A DNA stretch of 64,000 bases, from the NCBI RefSeq assembly GCF_938039245.1, contig NZ_CALHVN010000058.1, positions 16,872-80,871 on the forward strand. Reading direction: 5' to 3'. Position numbers and translations under genes: made by a program. Of the stretch, positions 25,484 through 34,414 are shown piece by piece; the stretch's first letter is position 1; every line of letters starts with the position of its first letter. Below the pieces are notes generated by a model, which was given only the letters and a program-made list of their open reading frames with translations, was not told where the DNA came from and searched no databases. The stretch comes from an uncultured Campylobacter sp. (GTDB taxonomy: Bacteria; Campylobacterota; Campylobacteria; Campylobacterales; Campylobacteraceae).

Positions 25484-26235
25484 GCGACATTTCGGTACGA
25501 AATTTGAGCTTTGGTTACGATGAAAACCTCGTGTTTAACGGTATAAATTTAGAATACGACTGCAAGGATTTCCTAGCCATCATCGGCCCAAACGGCGGGG
25601 GCAAAAGTACGCTTTTAAAGCTGATGCTAGGGCTAAACAAGCCAAGCGGCGGTACGATCGAGGTGTTTGGCCAGGAGCCCGCTAGCGTGAGCAAGGCCGT
25701 GGGCTACGTCCCGCAAAATATCCCGATAAATCAAAGCTTCCCGATGCGCGTGCTCGAGGTGGTTTTGATGGGGCGGATAGATAAAAAGCTGTTTGGATTT
25801 TACGGTAAGGACGACAAGATAGAAGCCGAGTCGGCGCTAGAGCGCGTCGGCATGGGCGAATTTACGCGGCGAAAGATCGGCGATCTAAGCGGCGGGCAGC
25901 GCCAACGCGTCTATATCGCGCGCGCGCTTTGCGCAAAGGCAAAAATTTTGATGCTAGACGAACCCACCGCCAGCATCGATACGAAAGGCCAGGCAGACGT
26001 CTATAAGCTGCTAAAGCAGATAAATGCTGACGGCACGGGCGTCGTACTCATCAGCCACGACGTAAATTTGACGCTAAATTTCGCCACCAAGGTCGCCTAT
26101 GTCAATCACGATCTTTTCATACACGAGATCTCGCACGGCTCCAAGCAGGATTTTATCGAGCATTTGGCGAGAGATCATAGGCATTTTTGCGATGTGGAGG
26201 TGGCGCTCAAGGAGTGCGGCTGCGGACATCGTTAG
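25480..26235 (+). CDS. znuC: zinc ABC transporter ATPase ZnuC
   Basis: 251 residues, complete ATPase: Walker A GPNGGGKST, Q-loop YVPQNIP, signature LSGGQRQRVYIARAL, Walker B ILMLDEPTASID and switch His in LISHDVN. The C-terminus is His/Cys-rich (RDHRHFC, CGCGHR), common in ZnuC and able to bind zinc. It would pair with the ZnuB permease encoded 477 bases downstream; the gap is filled by repeat elements, unlike the tight spacing of the rest of the operon. Confidence 0.92.
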   Translation: MSDISVRNLSFGYDENLVFNGINLEYDCKDFLAIIGPNGGGKSTLLKLMLGLNKPSGGTIEVFGQEPASVSKAVGYVPQNIPINQSFPMRVLEVVLMGRIDKKLFGFYGKDDKIEAESALERVGMGEFTRRKIGDLSGGQRQRVYIARALCAKAKILMLDEPTASIDTKGQADVYKLLKQINADGTGVVLISHDVNLTLNFATKVAYVNHDLFIHEISHGSKQDFIEHLARDHRHFCDVEVALKECGCGHR

Positions 26236-26272
26236 GCGATTTGCGGCTTGTCTTTTTCCTTTATACGTCGTT

Positions 26273-26333
26273 GGAAATTTCACCGAAGCTCGGTTACATA
26301 CTATATGTATGCGCCCTCGCTCGGCTCATTTCC
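26273..26333. repeat. 61-base imperfect palindrome between znuC and znuB
   Basis: Begins GGAAAT and ends ATTTCC. The arms also share CCGA/TCGG blocks, and the centre is CATACtatatGTATG. It would fold as one long interrupted stem-loop in RNA or DNA. It resembles REP-type intergenic repeats; no second copy is seen in this window. Confidence 0.5.
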
Positions 26334-26435
26334 GCCTCGTCTCCTCGTAGCGAAGTCTCGTTACGAGCGCTTGCGCGAAGTAAAAAGAAAAAATACGGCG
26401 CCTTATTGTTTTACGCTCAAATTTACAAATTTGAG

Positions 26436-26671
26436 TCGCCGAGACCCGCACCGCGAAAATGTAAATCTAAATTTGCGGCGCGACAGCGCCATATAAACCT
26501 GCACGCAGTGCAGCAACCTCTCACGTCGTAGGGGATGGGGGATTGTTAAGGGGGAAGGGAGCGACTTCGTAATTCAAGCCCCTTCCCCCTTAACAAGAAA
26601 AATTAAATTTATGCGCGACGCTAAATTTAACCAAACCAAATTTAGCATTTTTGCGGTGCGGGTCTCGGCGA
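26436..26671. mobile_element. MITE-like element with 26-bp terminal inverted repeats
   Basis: The outer 25-26 bases at 26436-26461 are repeated inverted at 26646-26671 with one mismatch (end sequence TCGCCGAGACCCGCACCG). Similarity continues inward to CTAAATTTG blocks. Inside lies a G-rich hairpin: TTGTTAAGGGGGAAGGG (26543-26559) pairs with its complement at 26580-26596. The element is about 236 bases with no coding capacity and no obvious target duplication. A third copy of the end repeat (24 of 25 identical) lies at 49813-49837. It fills the gap between znuC and znuB. Confidence 0.6.
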
Positions 26672-26712
26672 GAAACACCAAAAACGCCGAAAAAAGTAAA
26701 AAAAGGAAACAA

Positions 26713-27510
26713 ATGCTAGAAGCTCTTAGCTTAAATTTCATGCAAAACGCCCTGCTGGCAGGCATCCTTGTTAGCATCGCTTGCGGCGTGATCGGCACGC
26801 TCACGGTCATAAACCGCATGGTTTTCATTGCGGGCGGCATCGCTCACGGCGCATACGGCGGGCTTGGCATCGCGTTTTATTTTTCGCTCGAGCCGCTGCT
26901 TGGAGCGAGTCTGTTTTCGCTGTTTTTGGCGCTGCTCATCGCCACGATCACGCTCAAAGACAAGAGCAAGATGGACTCCGTTATCGGCGCGCTGTGGGCG
27001 TTTGGCATGGCGTTTGGTATCATCCTAACCGACCTAGCGCCGGGCTACAACGTCGATCTCATGAGCTATCTTTTCGGCTCGATTTTAGCCGTGCCGCAGG
27101 GCGATCTTGTTTTCATGGCGGTCGCAAACTGCGTTATACTCGCGTCCGTCGCGCTATTTTACCGCCAGTTTGAGGCGCTTAGCTTTGACGCGGAGTTTGC
27201 GCGGCTGCGCGGCGTGCGCACGACGCTGCTGTACTACGCGCTAACGTGCATGATGGCGCTAAGCGTCGTGATGACGATACGCGCGGTCGGGCTAATACTC
27301 GTTATCGCGCTACTCACGATCCCGCCCTATATCGCGGGCGCGATATCAAGCCGTCTGGGCACGATGATGCTAAACGCCGCGCTCATCTCGGCCGCGTTTT
27401 GCGTGAGCGGGCTGTGGCTGAGCTTTGAGGCAAATTTAACCAGCGGTGCCAGCATCATCCTCATCGCTTCGGTTTGCTTTTTTATATTTACGGCTGTAAA
27501 AAGGCGGTAA
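26713..27510 (+). CDS. znuB: zinc ABC transporter permease ZnuB
   Basis: 265 residues, about eight transmembrane helices, ABC-3 family: GVIGTLTVINRMVFIAGGIAHGAYGGLG, GSILAVPQGDL and the EAA-like loop near RAVGLILVIALLTIPPYIAG. It forms the inner-membrane Zn2+ channel with ZnuC. I place the start at the ATG at 26713, just after AAAAGGAAACAA; the open frame extends upstream to 26611, but that extra 34-residue part runs through the repeat element. Any transcript shared with znuC must pass the hairpins between them. Confidence 0.9.
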   Translation: MLEALSLNFMQNALLAGILVSIACGVIGTLTVINRMVFIAGGIAHGAYGGLGIAFYFSLEPLLGASLFSLFLALLIATITLKDKSKMDSVIGALWAFGMAFGIILTDLAPGYNVDLMSYLFGSILAVPQGDLVFMAVANCVILASVALFYRQFEALSFDAEFARLRGVRTTLLYYALTCMMALSVVMTIRAVGLILVIALLTIPPYIAGAISSRLGTMMLNAALISAAFCVSGLWLSFEANLTSGASIILIASVCFFIFTAVKRR

Positions 27511-27597
27511 ATTCGGCGTTTTGGGTTAAATTTGATCAAATTTGGCTTGTGACCCCACAGGCGACAGACTGCGCGGCGCTCTCAAATTTGGCTAAAT

Positions 27598-28129
27598 TTA
27601 CGGATTGATTAGCTTTTGCTTTACGTAGTAGCCTAGGTGCTTTTGCAAGAGGCGGTCGTTTTTTGAAATCTCGTATAGCGAATTTATCAAATTTTTATAC
27701 TCGTCGCTCTCCTCGTCCACTACGCAGTAAAAGAGAAATTTTTTGTTTTCATAAAAACAAAGCTCGACTTTAAACGATACCCACGAATAGCCAGAGTCAA
27801 AATACCTAAAATACACGTCGCCGATACCGACCGTATTGCCGCTTGGTTGTAAAGCGCTTGTTTGTGACGCAGAGCTTTTTGGCCTTGGCGGTCTTTACGC
27901 TTTGGCGCGCAAAAAGGCAAAATAAAAATGCGCAGCCGGCCGTCATGGCGACCCAAAAGACGCCTACGTCAAAGCTCTTGTCGCGCGCGTATAAAAGCAG
28001 CATCAAAAGACAAAGCGCGGAGTCGACTTCTTTGTGGACGGTATGCGCGAGCTCAAATTCGCACAAAATTTTCTCTTCGGCATCAAGTTTCATCCGCTTT
28101 GGCGCCGCTAAATTTTCATCCTCGTTCAT
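27598..28129 (-). pseudogene. frameshifted membrane protein with bacterial PH-like domain
   Basis: From ATG at 28129, 95 residues read well (acidic start, two transmembrane segments, then KKLCVTNKRFTTK, a motif of bPH2-type domains). The frame then closes at 27806. The +1 frame continues the same domain as NTVGIGDVYFRYFDSGYSW through to 27598. One surplus base near 27841 (aagCggc on the coding strand) explains the break and would restore a protein of about 177 residues. Function unknown; it is either a recent mutation or a sequence error. Confidence 0.6.
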
Positions 28130-28320
28130 TTTTTCCCTTCCTTTGCGCGATCAAATTTACGCCGAAATTTTTAAATTTAAACGTAAGTTTGGGCCGCGCA
28201 CGTCAAATTTCGTTTTCGATGCGCCCGAATTTGAGCAAAATTCGGCACCTAAACTCGCCGTTAAAACCCTAAATTTAACCGCAAAATTCGGCTGCTCCGT
28301 ATTTAAGCATGCAAAAGAGG

Positions 28321-29214
28321 CTAGCTCAAATTTCCCCGCGATCTTTTGTTTTTATAGTAGCTGCCGACTTCGCTAACGACGATGCCAAAGAGTATGAGCC
28401 CGGCTCCTGCTATCTGCACGCCGCTTAGTATCTCGCCGCCGACGAAATACCCCACTATCCCCGCGCTTACGGGCTCAAAGGTAAATATGAGCGAGGTTTT
28501 AACGGGCGTCGTGTAGCGCTGCGCCGCGGTTTGCACGAAAAACGCCAAAACCGTCGCAAACACCGACGTCACCGCGACCGCAACGAAAAATGCTTCGTCC
28601 AAAACGGGCACGACGCCGCGAGGCTCGAAAATCTGCGCCGCAACGAAACAAAACGCCGCCACGGCCGCAAACTGCGCGCTCACCATCCAGTACAGCTCGC
28701 ACTTGCGTACCAAAACGCCCGTGAAAATGATATGCAGCGCAAAACCTAGCGCGCAAACGACGCTAAGCCCCTCGCCGACGCCAAAACCCAGCTCGCTACC
28801 CGTTAGCAAATAAAGCCCTGCCGCCGACAAAAACGCGCCGACAAAGGCATAAACTACGACCTTTTGTCCGAAAAACGCAAGCGCGATAAAGGGCGTAAAA
28901 ACCGCGTTAAGTCCTGTGATAAAGGCGACGGTGGAGCTTGGGGCGTATTTTAGAGCAAAGGTCTGAAGCGTAAAGGCCGCGAACAAAAGCACGCCTAAAA
29001 ATGCGCCGAATTTGAGAGAATTAGGATCGATCTTGCGCGTAAATTTGAGGCTTATGAGCGCCATCAAGACGGCCGAGATCAAAAACCGCCAAAATAAAAG
29101 CGTAAAAACGCCGTTGGTCTTTAGCGTCTGCGCCATCGGCAAAAACGTCACGCCCCAGACCACTGCGATAGCAAGCAGCGCAAAGTCGGCCTTGAATTCG
29201 GTTGATTTTTTCAT
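28321..29214 (-). CDS. EamA/DMT-family transporter
   Basis: 297 residues, ten transmembrane helices in two EamA repeats (WGVTFLPMAQTL ... GLNAVFTPF; VFATVLAFFVQTAAQRYTTPVKTSLIFTFEPVSAG). Drug/metabolite transporter superfamily; likely exporter of amino acids or metabolites, substrate unknown. It is clearly paralogous to the gene 257 bases upstream, sharing TTPVKT, EPV.AG, FWRFL and SEIGSYL-type ends. Confidence 0.85.
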   Translation of the reverse strand: MKKSTEFKADFALLAIAVVWGVTFLPMAQTLKTNGVFTLLFWRFLISAVLMALISLKFTRKIDPNSLKFGAFLGVLLFAAFTLQTFALKYAPSSTVAFITGLNAVFTPFIALAFFGQKVVVYAFVGAFLSAAGLYLLTGSELGFGVGEGLSVVCALGFALHIIFTGVLVRKCELYWMVSAQFAAVAAFCFVAAQIFEPRGVVPVLDEAFFVAVAVTSVFATVLAFFVQTAAQRYTTPVKTSLIFTFEPVSAGIVGYFVGGEILSGVQIAGAGLILFGIVVSEVGSYYKNKRSRGNLS

Positions 29215-29470
29215 CTGATTTCTTTAGCTAAATTTAAGGGGCAAATTTAACGCAATTTGACTAAATTCGGGCTTTATCGCATCAAATTAAAAGTCGCCGC
29301 CGTCTTGCCAGCGGGCAAAACGGCGATAAATTTAAAGCTAAATTTAAGAGGCGATTTTAAAAGATTTCCGTAAAAATCGCCGCGAGAGTAGATTTAGAGG
29401 CGAATTTATAAATTTGATTTTACGGCGAGGTTTTGCCTTGAGCGAAACGGCAAGCAAAACCCGCCGAAAT

Positions 29471-30358
29471 TTAAGCTAAATTTTCCTTTTTAGCGCGCAG
29501 GTAGCTGCCTATCTCGCTAATCAAAACTCCGACCAAGATAAGCGCCGCGCCGCAAAGCCTGTACGCGCTGATGTCCTCCGCGCCGATGAAATACCCCATC
29601 GCTCCGGCGGTTACGGGCTCTAGGGTGAAAAATATCGCCGTTTTAACCGGCGTGGTAAATTTTTGCATAAGCGCCTGTGCGAAAAACGCAAACGCCGTGC
29701 CCAACACGCCCACGACTAGCATCGCTATGATAAACGCCTTGTCCGTGACGGGAGCGATTTTAGCGCCCTCAAAAACCAAAATAGCTACAAAACAAAGCGC
29801 GACTAGGGTTAAAATTTCAAAATAAACCATATTTACGAGGTTGCATTTTTGCACCAAGCGGTTGGTGAGCACGATGTGAAAAGAGTAGGCGCACGCGCAA
29901 ACCAGAGCCAAAATTTCGCCCAGGCCAAAGCCCACTTTCGTATCGCCTATCATATAAAGCCCCGCCACCGCAAACGCCACGCCCACATACGCGTAGGAGT
30001 AAATTTTATACCTAAAAAGCCCCGCCGCGATAAAAGGCACCAAAGCCACGTTTAGCCCGATGATAAAGGCTACGGACGAGGTGTCGGCATACTTAAACGC
30101 GAAAGTCTGACTCACGAATCCCGCGAACAAAAACAGACCCAAAATCACGCCGGGTTTTATATCAGACGCGCTTACGTTTTTTAGCTTTTTATAAAATATC
30201 GCGCCGGCTATGATCGCCGCTAGCAAAAATCTCCAAAACAAAACGCCAAAAACTCCGTTAGTCGCAAGCGCGAGCGAGGTAGGCAGATAGCCTAGACCAA
30301 AGACTATCGCAACAAATATCATGCCTACGTCGGCGCGAAATTCCAAACTATTTTTCAC
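29471..30358 (-). CDS. EamA/DMT-family transporter (paralogue)
   Basis: 295 residues, ten transmembrane helices, two EamA domains (FGLGYLPTSLALATNGVFGVLFWRFL; KFTTPVKTAIFFTLEPVTAG). It aligns along its whole length with the neighbouring 297-residue protein, indicating tandem duplication followed by divergence. Substrate unknown. The DUF4197 gene lies 17 bases upstream on the same strand, so they may be cotranscribed. Confidence 0.85.
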   Translation of the reverse strand: MKNSLEFRADVGMIFVAIVFGLGYLPTSLALATNGVFGVLFWRFLLAAIIAGAIFYKKLKNVSASDIKPGVILGLFLFAGFVSQTFAFKYADTSSVAFIIGLNVALVPFIAAGLFRYKIYSYAYVGVAFAVAGLYMIGDTKVGFGLGEILALVCACAYSFHIVLTNRLVQKCNLVNMVYFEILTLVALCFVAILVFEGAKIAPVTDKAFIIAMLVVGVLGTAFAFFAQALMQKFTTPVKTAIFFTLEPVTAGAMGYFIGAEDISAYRLCGAALILVGVLISEIGSYLRAKKENLA

Positions 30359-30375
30359 TATTCTCCCTTATGATT

Positions 30376-31140
30376 TTACTTAAAAATTCCCTGCAGGATC
30401 TTCGTGCCCTGCTCGACCGCGCCGCCTCGTAGCGAGCTTTCTTTCTCGCTCATCACGTTAAAGAGCCCGTCTAGCGTCTTGCGCGTGATGTAGTCGTTTA
30501 GATCCTCGTTTTCTTGCGGGATGTATTCGCCAGCACCCATGCTAGTAGCGATGCCTTTTAGCTGTTTTGCGGCGTCGGATTTTGCTAGCGCGCTACCCGC
30601 GACGAACGAATTTAGCCCGTTATAGGCGGTTGCGAAGGTATTATCGCTCATCATCTTGGTAATGATCGGTTTAAATACGGCTTGCAGCTTCTGGCTAGAG
30701 CTTTGTTGCAAAAACTTTGTAAAGCTATCCTTGCCGCCTTGTAGTACCTTTTTCACGTCCGCGTCGCTCATGTTTTTTATCACGCCCGAAAATACGTCCG
30801 CAGCTCCCGGCACGGCTGCGCTCGCGGCGTTATTTATCGAGGCCACGAGCTCGTTTGCCCACTTTTCGCCACCTACTTTTTTAGCCAAATTTGCAGCCGT
30901 TTCCAGGCTCTTTGGCAGCGGGATTTTAGCCGCGGCGTTATTTAGAAATCCCCCGTTTGACAGCTCCTTAACGGCAGCGTTTAGAGCCGAGCTAACCGCG
31001 CTTTTGTAGTCGCCCGAGTTTGCCGCGCCAAGTATCTGCGCGCCTTGATTTAGCGTTTCTTTATTTAGTGCATCCTGCCAGCCTGCCGCCTGCGCCGAAA
31101 CGGCGAGTAAAACCGCGCATAAGATCAAACTTTTTTTCAT
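30376..31140 (-). CDS. DUF4197 domain-containing exported protein
   Basis: 254 residues: signal peptide (1-18, SAQAAG) followed by a helical DUF4197 domain with YKSAVSSALNAAVKELSNGGFLNN, KIPLPKSLETAA, NNAASAAVPGAADVF and KTLDGLFNVMSEKE. It is a periplasmic or outer-membrane-associated protein of unknown role. The ATG follows AAGGAA. The upstream 300 bases (31141-31440) hold only promoters for this gene and mntP among AAATTT-rich sequence. Confidence 0.8.
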   Translation of the reverse strand: MKKSLILCAVLLAVSAQAAGWQDALNKETLNQGAQILGAANSGDYKSAVSSALNAAVKELSNGGFLNNAAAKIPLPKSLETAANLAKKVGGEKWANELVASINNAASAAVPGAADVFSGVIKNMSDADVKKVLQGGKDSFTKFLQQSSSQKLQAVFKPIITKMMSDNTFATAYNGLNSFVAGSALAKSDAAKQLKGIATSMGAGEYIPQENEDLNDYITRKTLDGLFNVMSEKESSLRGGAVEQGTKILQGIFK

Positions 31141-31440
31141 CGTTTTTTCCTTAAAGTAAAATTCGGCGGTTATGATATTAAAACTCGGCTTTTAAACGGG
31201 TAAATTTTGTCCTTTTTAGGGCTAATTTACCTGCATCTTTACGGCACGGCGGCTTAAATTTGCAAAATTTAAATCGCAAATTTGAGCCTGGATTTAAGAG
31301 CTAAATTTAAGTGCAAATTTATACGGCGCGCTCGTCTGTTTGGCTTCAAATTTCAGACGTCAAATTTAGACGCAAATTTGAGCTAGATTAACCGAGAAAA
31401 GCAAAATTTGAGTTAAAATTAGCCTTTTTGAAAGGGCAAA

Positions 31441-32001
31441 ATGGAGCTTTTACTTCTCTCTATCGCGCTTGCTATGGACGCGGCGGCGCTTAGCATCGCA
31501 AACGGTGCAAAATACCGCAATCTCGCGCTATCAAAGATTTTATTTATCGCATTTGTTTTTGGATTTTTTCAGGCGGCGATGCCTCTTGCGGGCTATTTTT
31601 TGGGTGCTGCGTTTGCGAGATTTATCGCGCAGATCGATCACTTTATCGCGTTTGCGATTTTGGGCTTTTTGGGCGTAAAGATGATCCGCGAAGCCTGTAG
31701 AAACGAGCCCGCGCAGGCTATGAGCCTTGATACAAAGATGCTGCTTTCGGGCGGATTTGCCACCAGCATCGACGCGCTAGCCGTGGGCGTGACGCTGAAC
31801 TTTACGGCCGCTGAGATCTACTTTAGCGCCGCTGTTATCGGGATAGTTTGCTTCGCGCTTAGCGTCACGGCGTTTTACGTCGGCAAATTTGCGGGAGAGT
31901 TTTTGGAGCAAAAGGCGCTGATCTTAGGCGGAGCGATCCTCATCGCTCTTGGATTTAAAATTTTAATCACGCACCTTTTAGATCACGGATTTTTGAGCTA
32001 A
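31441..32001 (+). CDS. mntP: manganese efflux pump MntP
   Basis: 186 residues, six transmembrane helices with the two MntP repeats: ALAMDAAALSIANGAKY in the first half and GGFATSIDALAVGVTL in the second, the conserved Asp residues lying in AMDA and SIDA. It exports Mn2+ across the inner membrane. It is monocistronic, with AAAGGG just before the ATG. No yybP-ykoY-type riboswitch was recognised upstream. Confidence 0.92.
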   Translation: MELLLLSIALAMDAAALSIANGAKYRNLALSKILFIAFVFGFFQAAMPLAGYFLGAAFARFIAQIDHFIAFAILGFLGVKMIREACRNEPAQAMSLDTKMLLSGGFATSIDALAVGVTLNFTAAEIYFSAAVIGIVCFALSVTAFYVGKFAGEFLEQKALILGGAILIALGFKILITHLLDHGFLS

Positions 32002-32123
32002 AGGCTAAATTTAGGATTTAGCGGGCTAGTTTAGCTTTGCCGCAAGCGAAAATTCGCTAAAATCGTTAAGCCCTCATAAATTTAAACGCGGCCGGCGAAT
32101 ACAGAAACATTTTAAGGAATTTT

Positions 32124-33044
32124 ATGAGCGAAAAATTTAAAATCATAGACGCTTGCGTGCAAGGCGATGTGCGCTATCCTTACGTCCCAAAGCCGTCGCA
32201 GGGCAGAGATGCTACGGTAGTGATCTACCCGCCTAACAGACTAGCCGAGGGCATAGCCTTTGCCAAAGAACACGACGTGCGCGTTGTTAGGATAGCAGGC
32301 AACCCTAGCGTTGTTTCCTCGCTTGATTTTAGCGCATTCGAAATCTTTCCCGAGATAGAGTCTGTAGAGATTTGGAAGGATTTTAAAATCGGCGAAGTAA
32401 AGGGCGCGGAGGCGCTTTACGACACTGAGATGCGAGCTTTGCGATTTTTCGAAAATGCCGAATTCGGGCTCGATTTCTCGCGTTTCAAAAATTTAGAAGC
32501 GCTTGAGGCGACGCAAAACAAAAAGATGAAATTTAACCGCCTGCCGCCTACTTTGCGCTACGCTAAACTTTCAAAACTCTCGCACGAAAATTTAGCCGTT
32601 TTCCGCGATACGCCAAGACTTGAGCAGCTAGAGCTGGCTTTTACGAGGATTGTGAACCTGGACGGCATAAAGCGTTGCAGCGAACTAAATTTTTTGTTTA
32701 TATTTTCCGCGCCTAGGCTTACTAACGTAAGCGAGATAAATGCTCTAAAAAAGCTAAAGTGGCTTTATATCGAGCGCTGCAGGCTGCTTAATAGCGCGGC
32801 GATAGAAGGCATTCGGCTAGAGTCGCTGGAGCGTTTTGATGCGCGCTTTAACGCGGAAAATTTGAAATTTTTAGCCAATTTTCCGAATTTGCGAGAATTC
32901 TTTTTTAAATACGTAGCAGACGGAGATCTAACGCCCATACTAGAGAGCAAAATCAGCGGCTGCGGCTTTGAAAGCAGGGGGCATTATTCGCATACTTGGA
33001 GCAAGCTCCACGACCTGCTAAAGGCAAAATACGACAAAAAATGA
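32124..33044 (+). CDS. leucine-rich-repeat-like protein
   Basis: 306 residues, no signal peptide or membrane segment. From about residue 60 to 270 the sequence shows irregular 20-24 residue LRR-like units (FKNLEALEATQN, LRYAKLSKLSHENLAVF, TPRLEQLELAFTRIVNLDGI, LKKLKWLYIERCRLL, FPNLREFFFKYV), so it is probably a curved solenoid that binds protein. Such genes are common as cytoplasmic immunity or anti-effector proteins, and the two following AT-rich genes look immunity-like. The ATG follows TAAGGA. Confidence 0.65.
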   Translation: MSEKFKIIDACVQGDVRYPYVPKPSQGRDATVVIYPPNRLAEGIAFAKEHDVRVVRIAGNPSVVSSLDFSAFEIFPEIESVEIWKDFKIGEVKGAEALYDTEMRALRFFENAEFGLDFSRFKNLEALEATQNKKMKFNRLPPTLRYAKLSKLSHENLAVFRDTPRLEQLELAFTRIVNLDGIKRCSELNFLFIFSAPRLTNVSEINALKKLKWLYIERCRLLNSAAIEGIRLESLERFDARFNAENLKFLANFPNLREFFFKYVADGDLTPILESKISGCGFESRGHYSHTWSKLHDLLKAKYDKK

Positions 33045-33084
33045 AGCAAGATAAAGCATGCAGACTAAAACCGGCGCAAACGAA

Positions 33085-33567
33085 ATGAAAATTTTAGGCG
33101 ACGTCATCGCTCCAAATGTCGGTGTCGGGGATATACATTTGGGCGAAAACATTAATGATATCCTTAGCAAGTTAGACAAACTAGGCTACGAAATAAGCGA
33201 TATACGCGACGACTGCATAAAAATAAAAGAATCGTTTTTGGATATTTATTTCGACCCTATAAATTTTGAAATTTCCCTTATCTCGTGCGGCGTAAATTTT
33301 AACGGATATTGTAAAACGTCAAAAGGGCGCATTTGGGCTGGGATGAGCGTAGCAGATATCTTGCAAAATACGACCGAGCAGGTCGCTTGGGGCGGATTCG
33401 TCGCGGTCGATAGGATTTTGGGTATCGGTTTTCCTTTGCCGGAAGAATTCGACGATTTTTCCGAATTAACCGATTTTTTAGATTATGATTTCGTTTTTAA
33501 AGAATTATGGGTATATAAAGACGCAAACGCGAATAATTTAAAGGCCAATAAGCGGCGTAAGCGATAG
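33085..33567 (+). CDS. hypothetical protein, possible immunity protein
   Basis: 160 residues from the ATG at 33085 (a 169-residue form could start at 33058; neither has a strong binding site). Acidic, soluble, with GVGDIHLGENINDILSKL and WAGMSVADILQNT, a layout of short alpha/beta modules often seen among polymorphic-toxin immunity proteins. A 15-codon frame at 33041-33088 bridges the upstream LRR-like gene to this ATG by overlapping stops, so translation may be coupled. More AT-rich than its surroundings. Confidence 0.55.
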   Translation: MKILGDVIAPNVGVGDIHLGENINDILSKLDKLGYEISDIRDDCIKIKESFLDIYFDPINFEISLISCGVNFNGYCKTSKGRIWAGMSVADILQNTTEQVAWGGFVAVDRILGIGFPLPEEFDDFSELTDFLDYDFVFKELWVYKDANANNLKANKRRKR

Positions 33568-33627
33568 AAATAAAAATTCGGCAAAATCGCAAGAAATAAT
33601 TGGCAAGCAAGAGGGTTTGATTGAAAA

Positions 33628-34239
33628 ATGAAAAATATCCTTGTTTGGGGCTATCCTGTTAAAGATAACGAAAAAAGAGAAAAACTAAAAATACCGTTTT
33701 GCGATCAGATAGGCATTTTGGAGAAATTTAATATTAAAAAGACGCATCCGCCTTTTAGCTACAAATGGGTCGATACCGGTATAAACGATAATATCCATCC
33801 TATGCCAAAAGACGTAACTATATGTATAAAATCGATAAAAAATATTAGCTTTGATTTCTTGCCTTACGGCTTGGGTTTTTATATCGTTTCAGAAAAACTA
33901 CTGTCTTTTTTAGAAAAGAACGGGTTTGATTATAATTTTGACAAGAGCATCTCGTATCTGGTAAATACGAAAGGAAATTTGCTTACCGATGAGGCGTTTT
34001 ATCTAGTAAGAATAATAGGATGGAAAATAAAAGAAGAGGTCGTTTATCCGGATTTAGCCGATCCGAAACAAGGTTTATCGGCGGCGGCTTATACGGACTC
34101 GCATAGAGATATCCTTTTAACTAGAAATTATTGCTATTTAAATACGTTAATAGTCAATAAAGATTTAAAAGATGAAATCTTAACTCTTTTTCGTAATCCT
34201 TTTTTGTACTCGCTAGGCGAATGGAAAAAACTATCGTAA
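33628..34239 (+). CDS. hypothetical protein, immunity-like
   Basis: 203 residues, soluble. The centre reads LGFYIVSEKLLSFLEKNGFDYNF, resembling the DUF1629/Imm11-type immunity families, in which such a segment precedes a C-terminal alpha/beta domain. Coding sequence is clearly AT-richer (TTT, AAA and ATA codons) than nearby housekeeping genes, which suggests acquired DNA. No toxin gene is adjacent, so if it is an immunity gene it is an orphan. Confidence 0.55.
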   Translation: MKNILVWGYPVKDNEKREKLKIPFCDQIGILEKFNIKKTHPPFSYKWVDTGINDNIHPMPKDVTICIKSIKNISFDFLPYGLGFYIVSEKLLSFLEKNGFDYNFDKSISYLVNTKGNLLTDEAFYLVRIIGWKIKEEVVYPDLADPKQGLSAAAYTDSHRDILLTRNYCYLNTLIVNKDLKDEILTLFRNPFLYSLGEWKKLS

Positions 34240-34260
34240 TTAGCGCGGCTTGGTCGACGA

Positions 34261-34377
34261 CTAATTCAAAAAATCGTATATAGGCTTATCGATTATATTT
34301 TTGATGCTATTTAAGTAACTAAAATACTCGTCGAAACAAACTACGTTAAGCTCGTTTTGATAAATAAATAATCGCAT
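34261..34377 (-). CDS. small hypothetical ORF (38 aa), possible gene remnant
   Basis: 38 codons starting MRLFIYQNELNVVCFDEYFS and ending NIIDKPIYDFLN. AAGGGG lies at a good distance before the ATG at 34377, and composition matches the AT-rich genes to its left. It may be a truncated relative of those genes. Low certainty. Confidence 0.3.
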   Translation of the reverse strand: MRLFIYQNELNVVCFDEYFSYLNSIKNIIDKPIYDFLN

Positions 34378-34414
34378 ACGAATCCCCTTTATTACTTGGT
34401 TATTCCTCTTAAAT

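Noticed and set aside
26248..26531. Overlapping 80-110 codon frames after znuC
   Set aside because: They lie in the palindrome and MITE-like sequence, lack binding sites and give arginine-rich, non-family proteins.
26611..26712. N-terminal extension of znuB
   Set aside because: Translates the inverted repeat; the ATG at 26713 has a good binding site and gives the normal ZnuB start.
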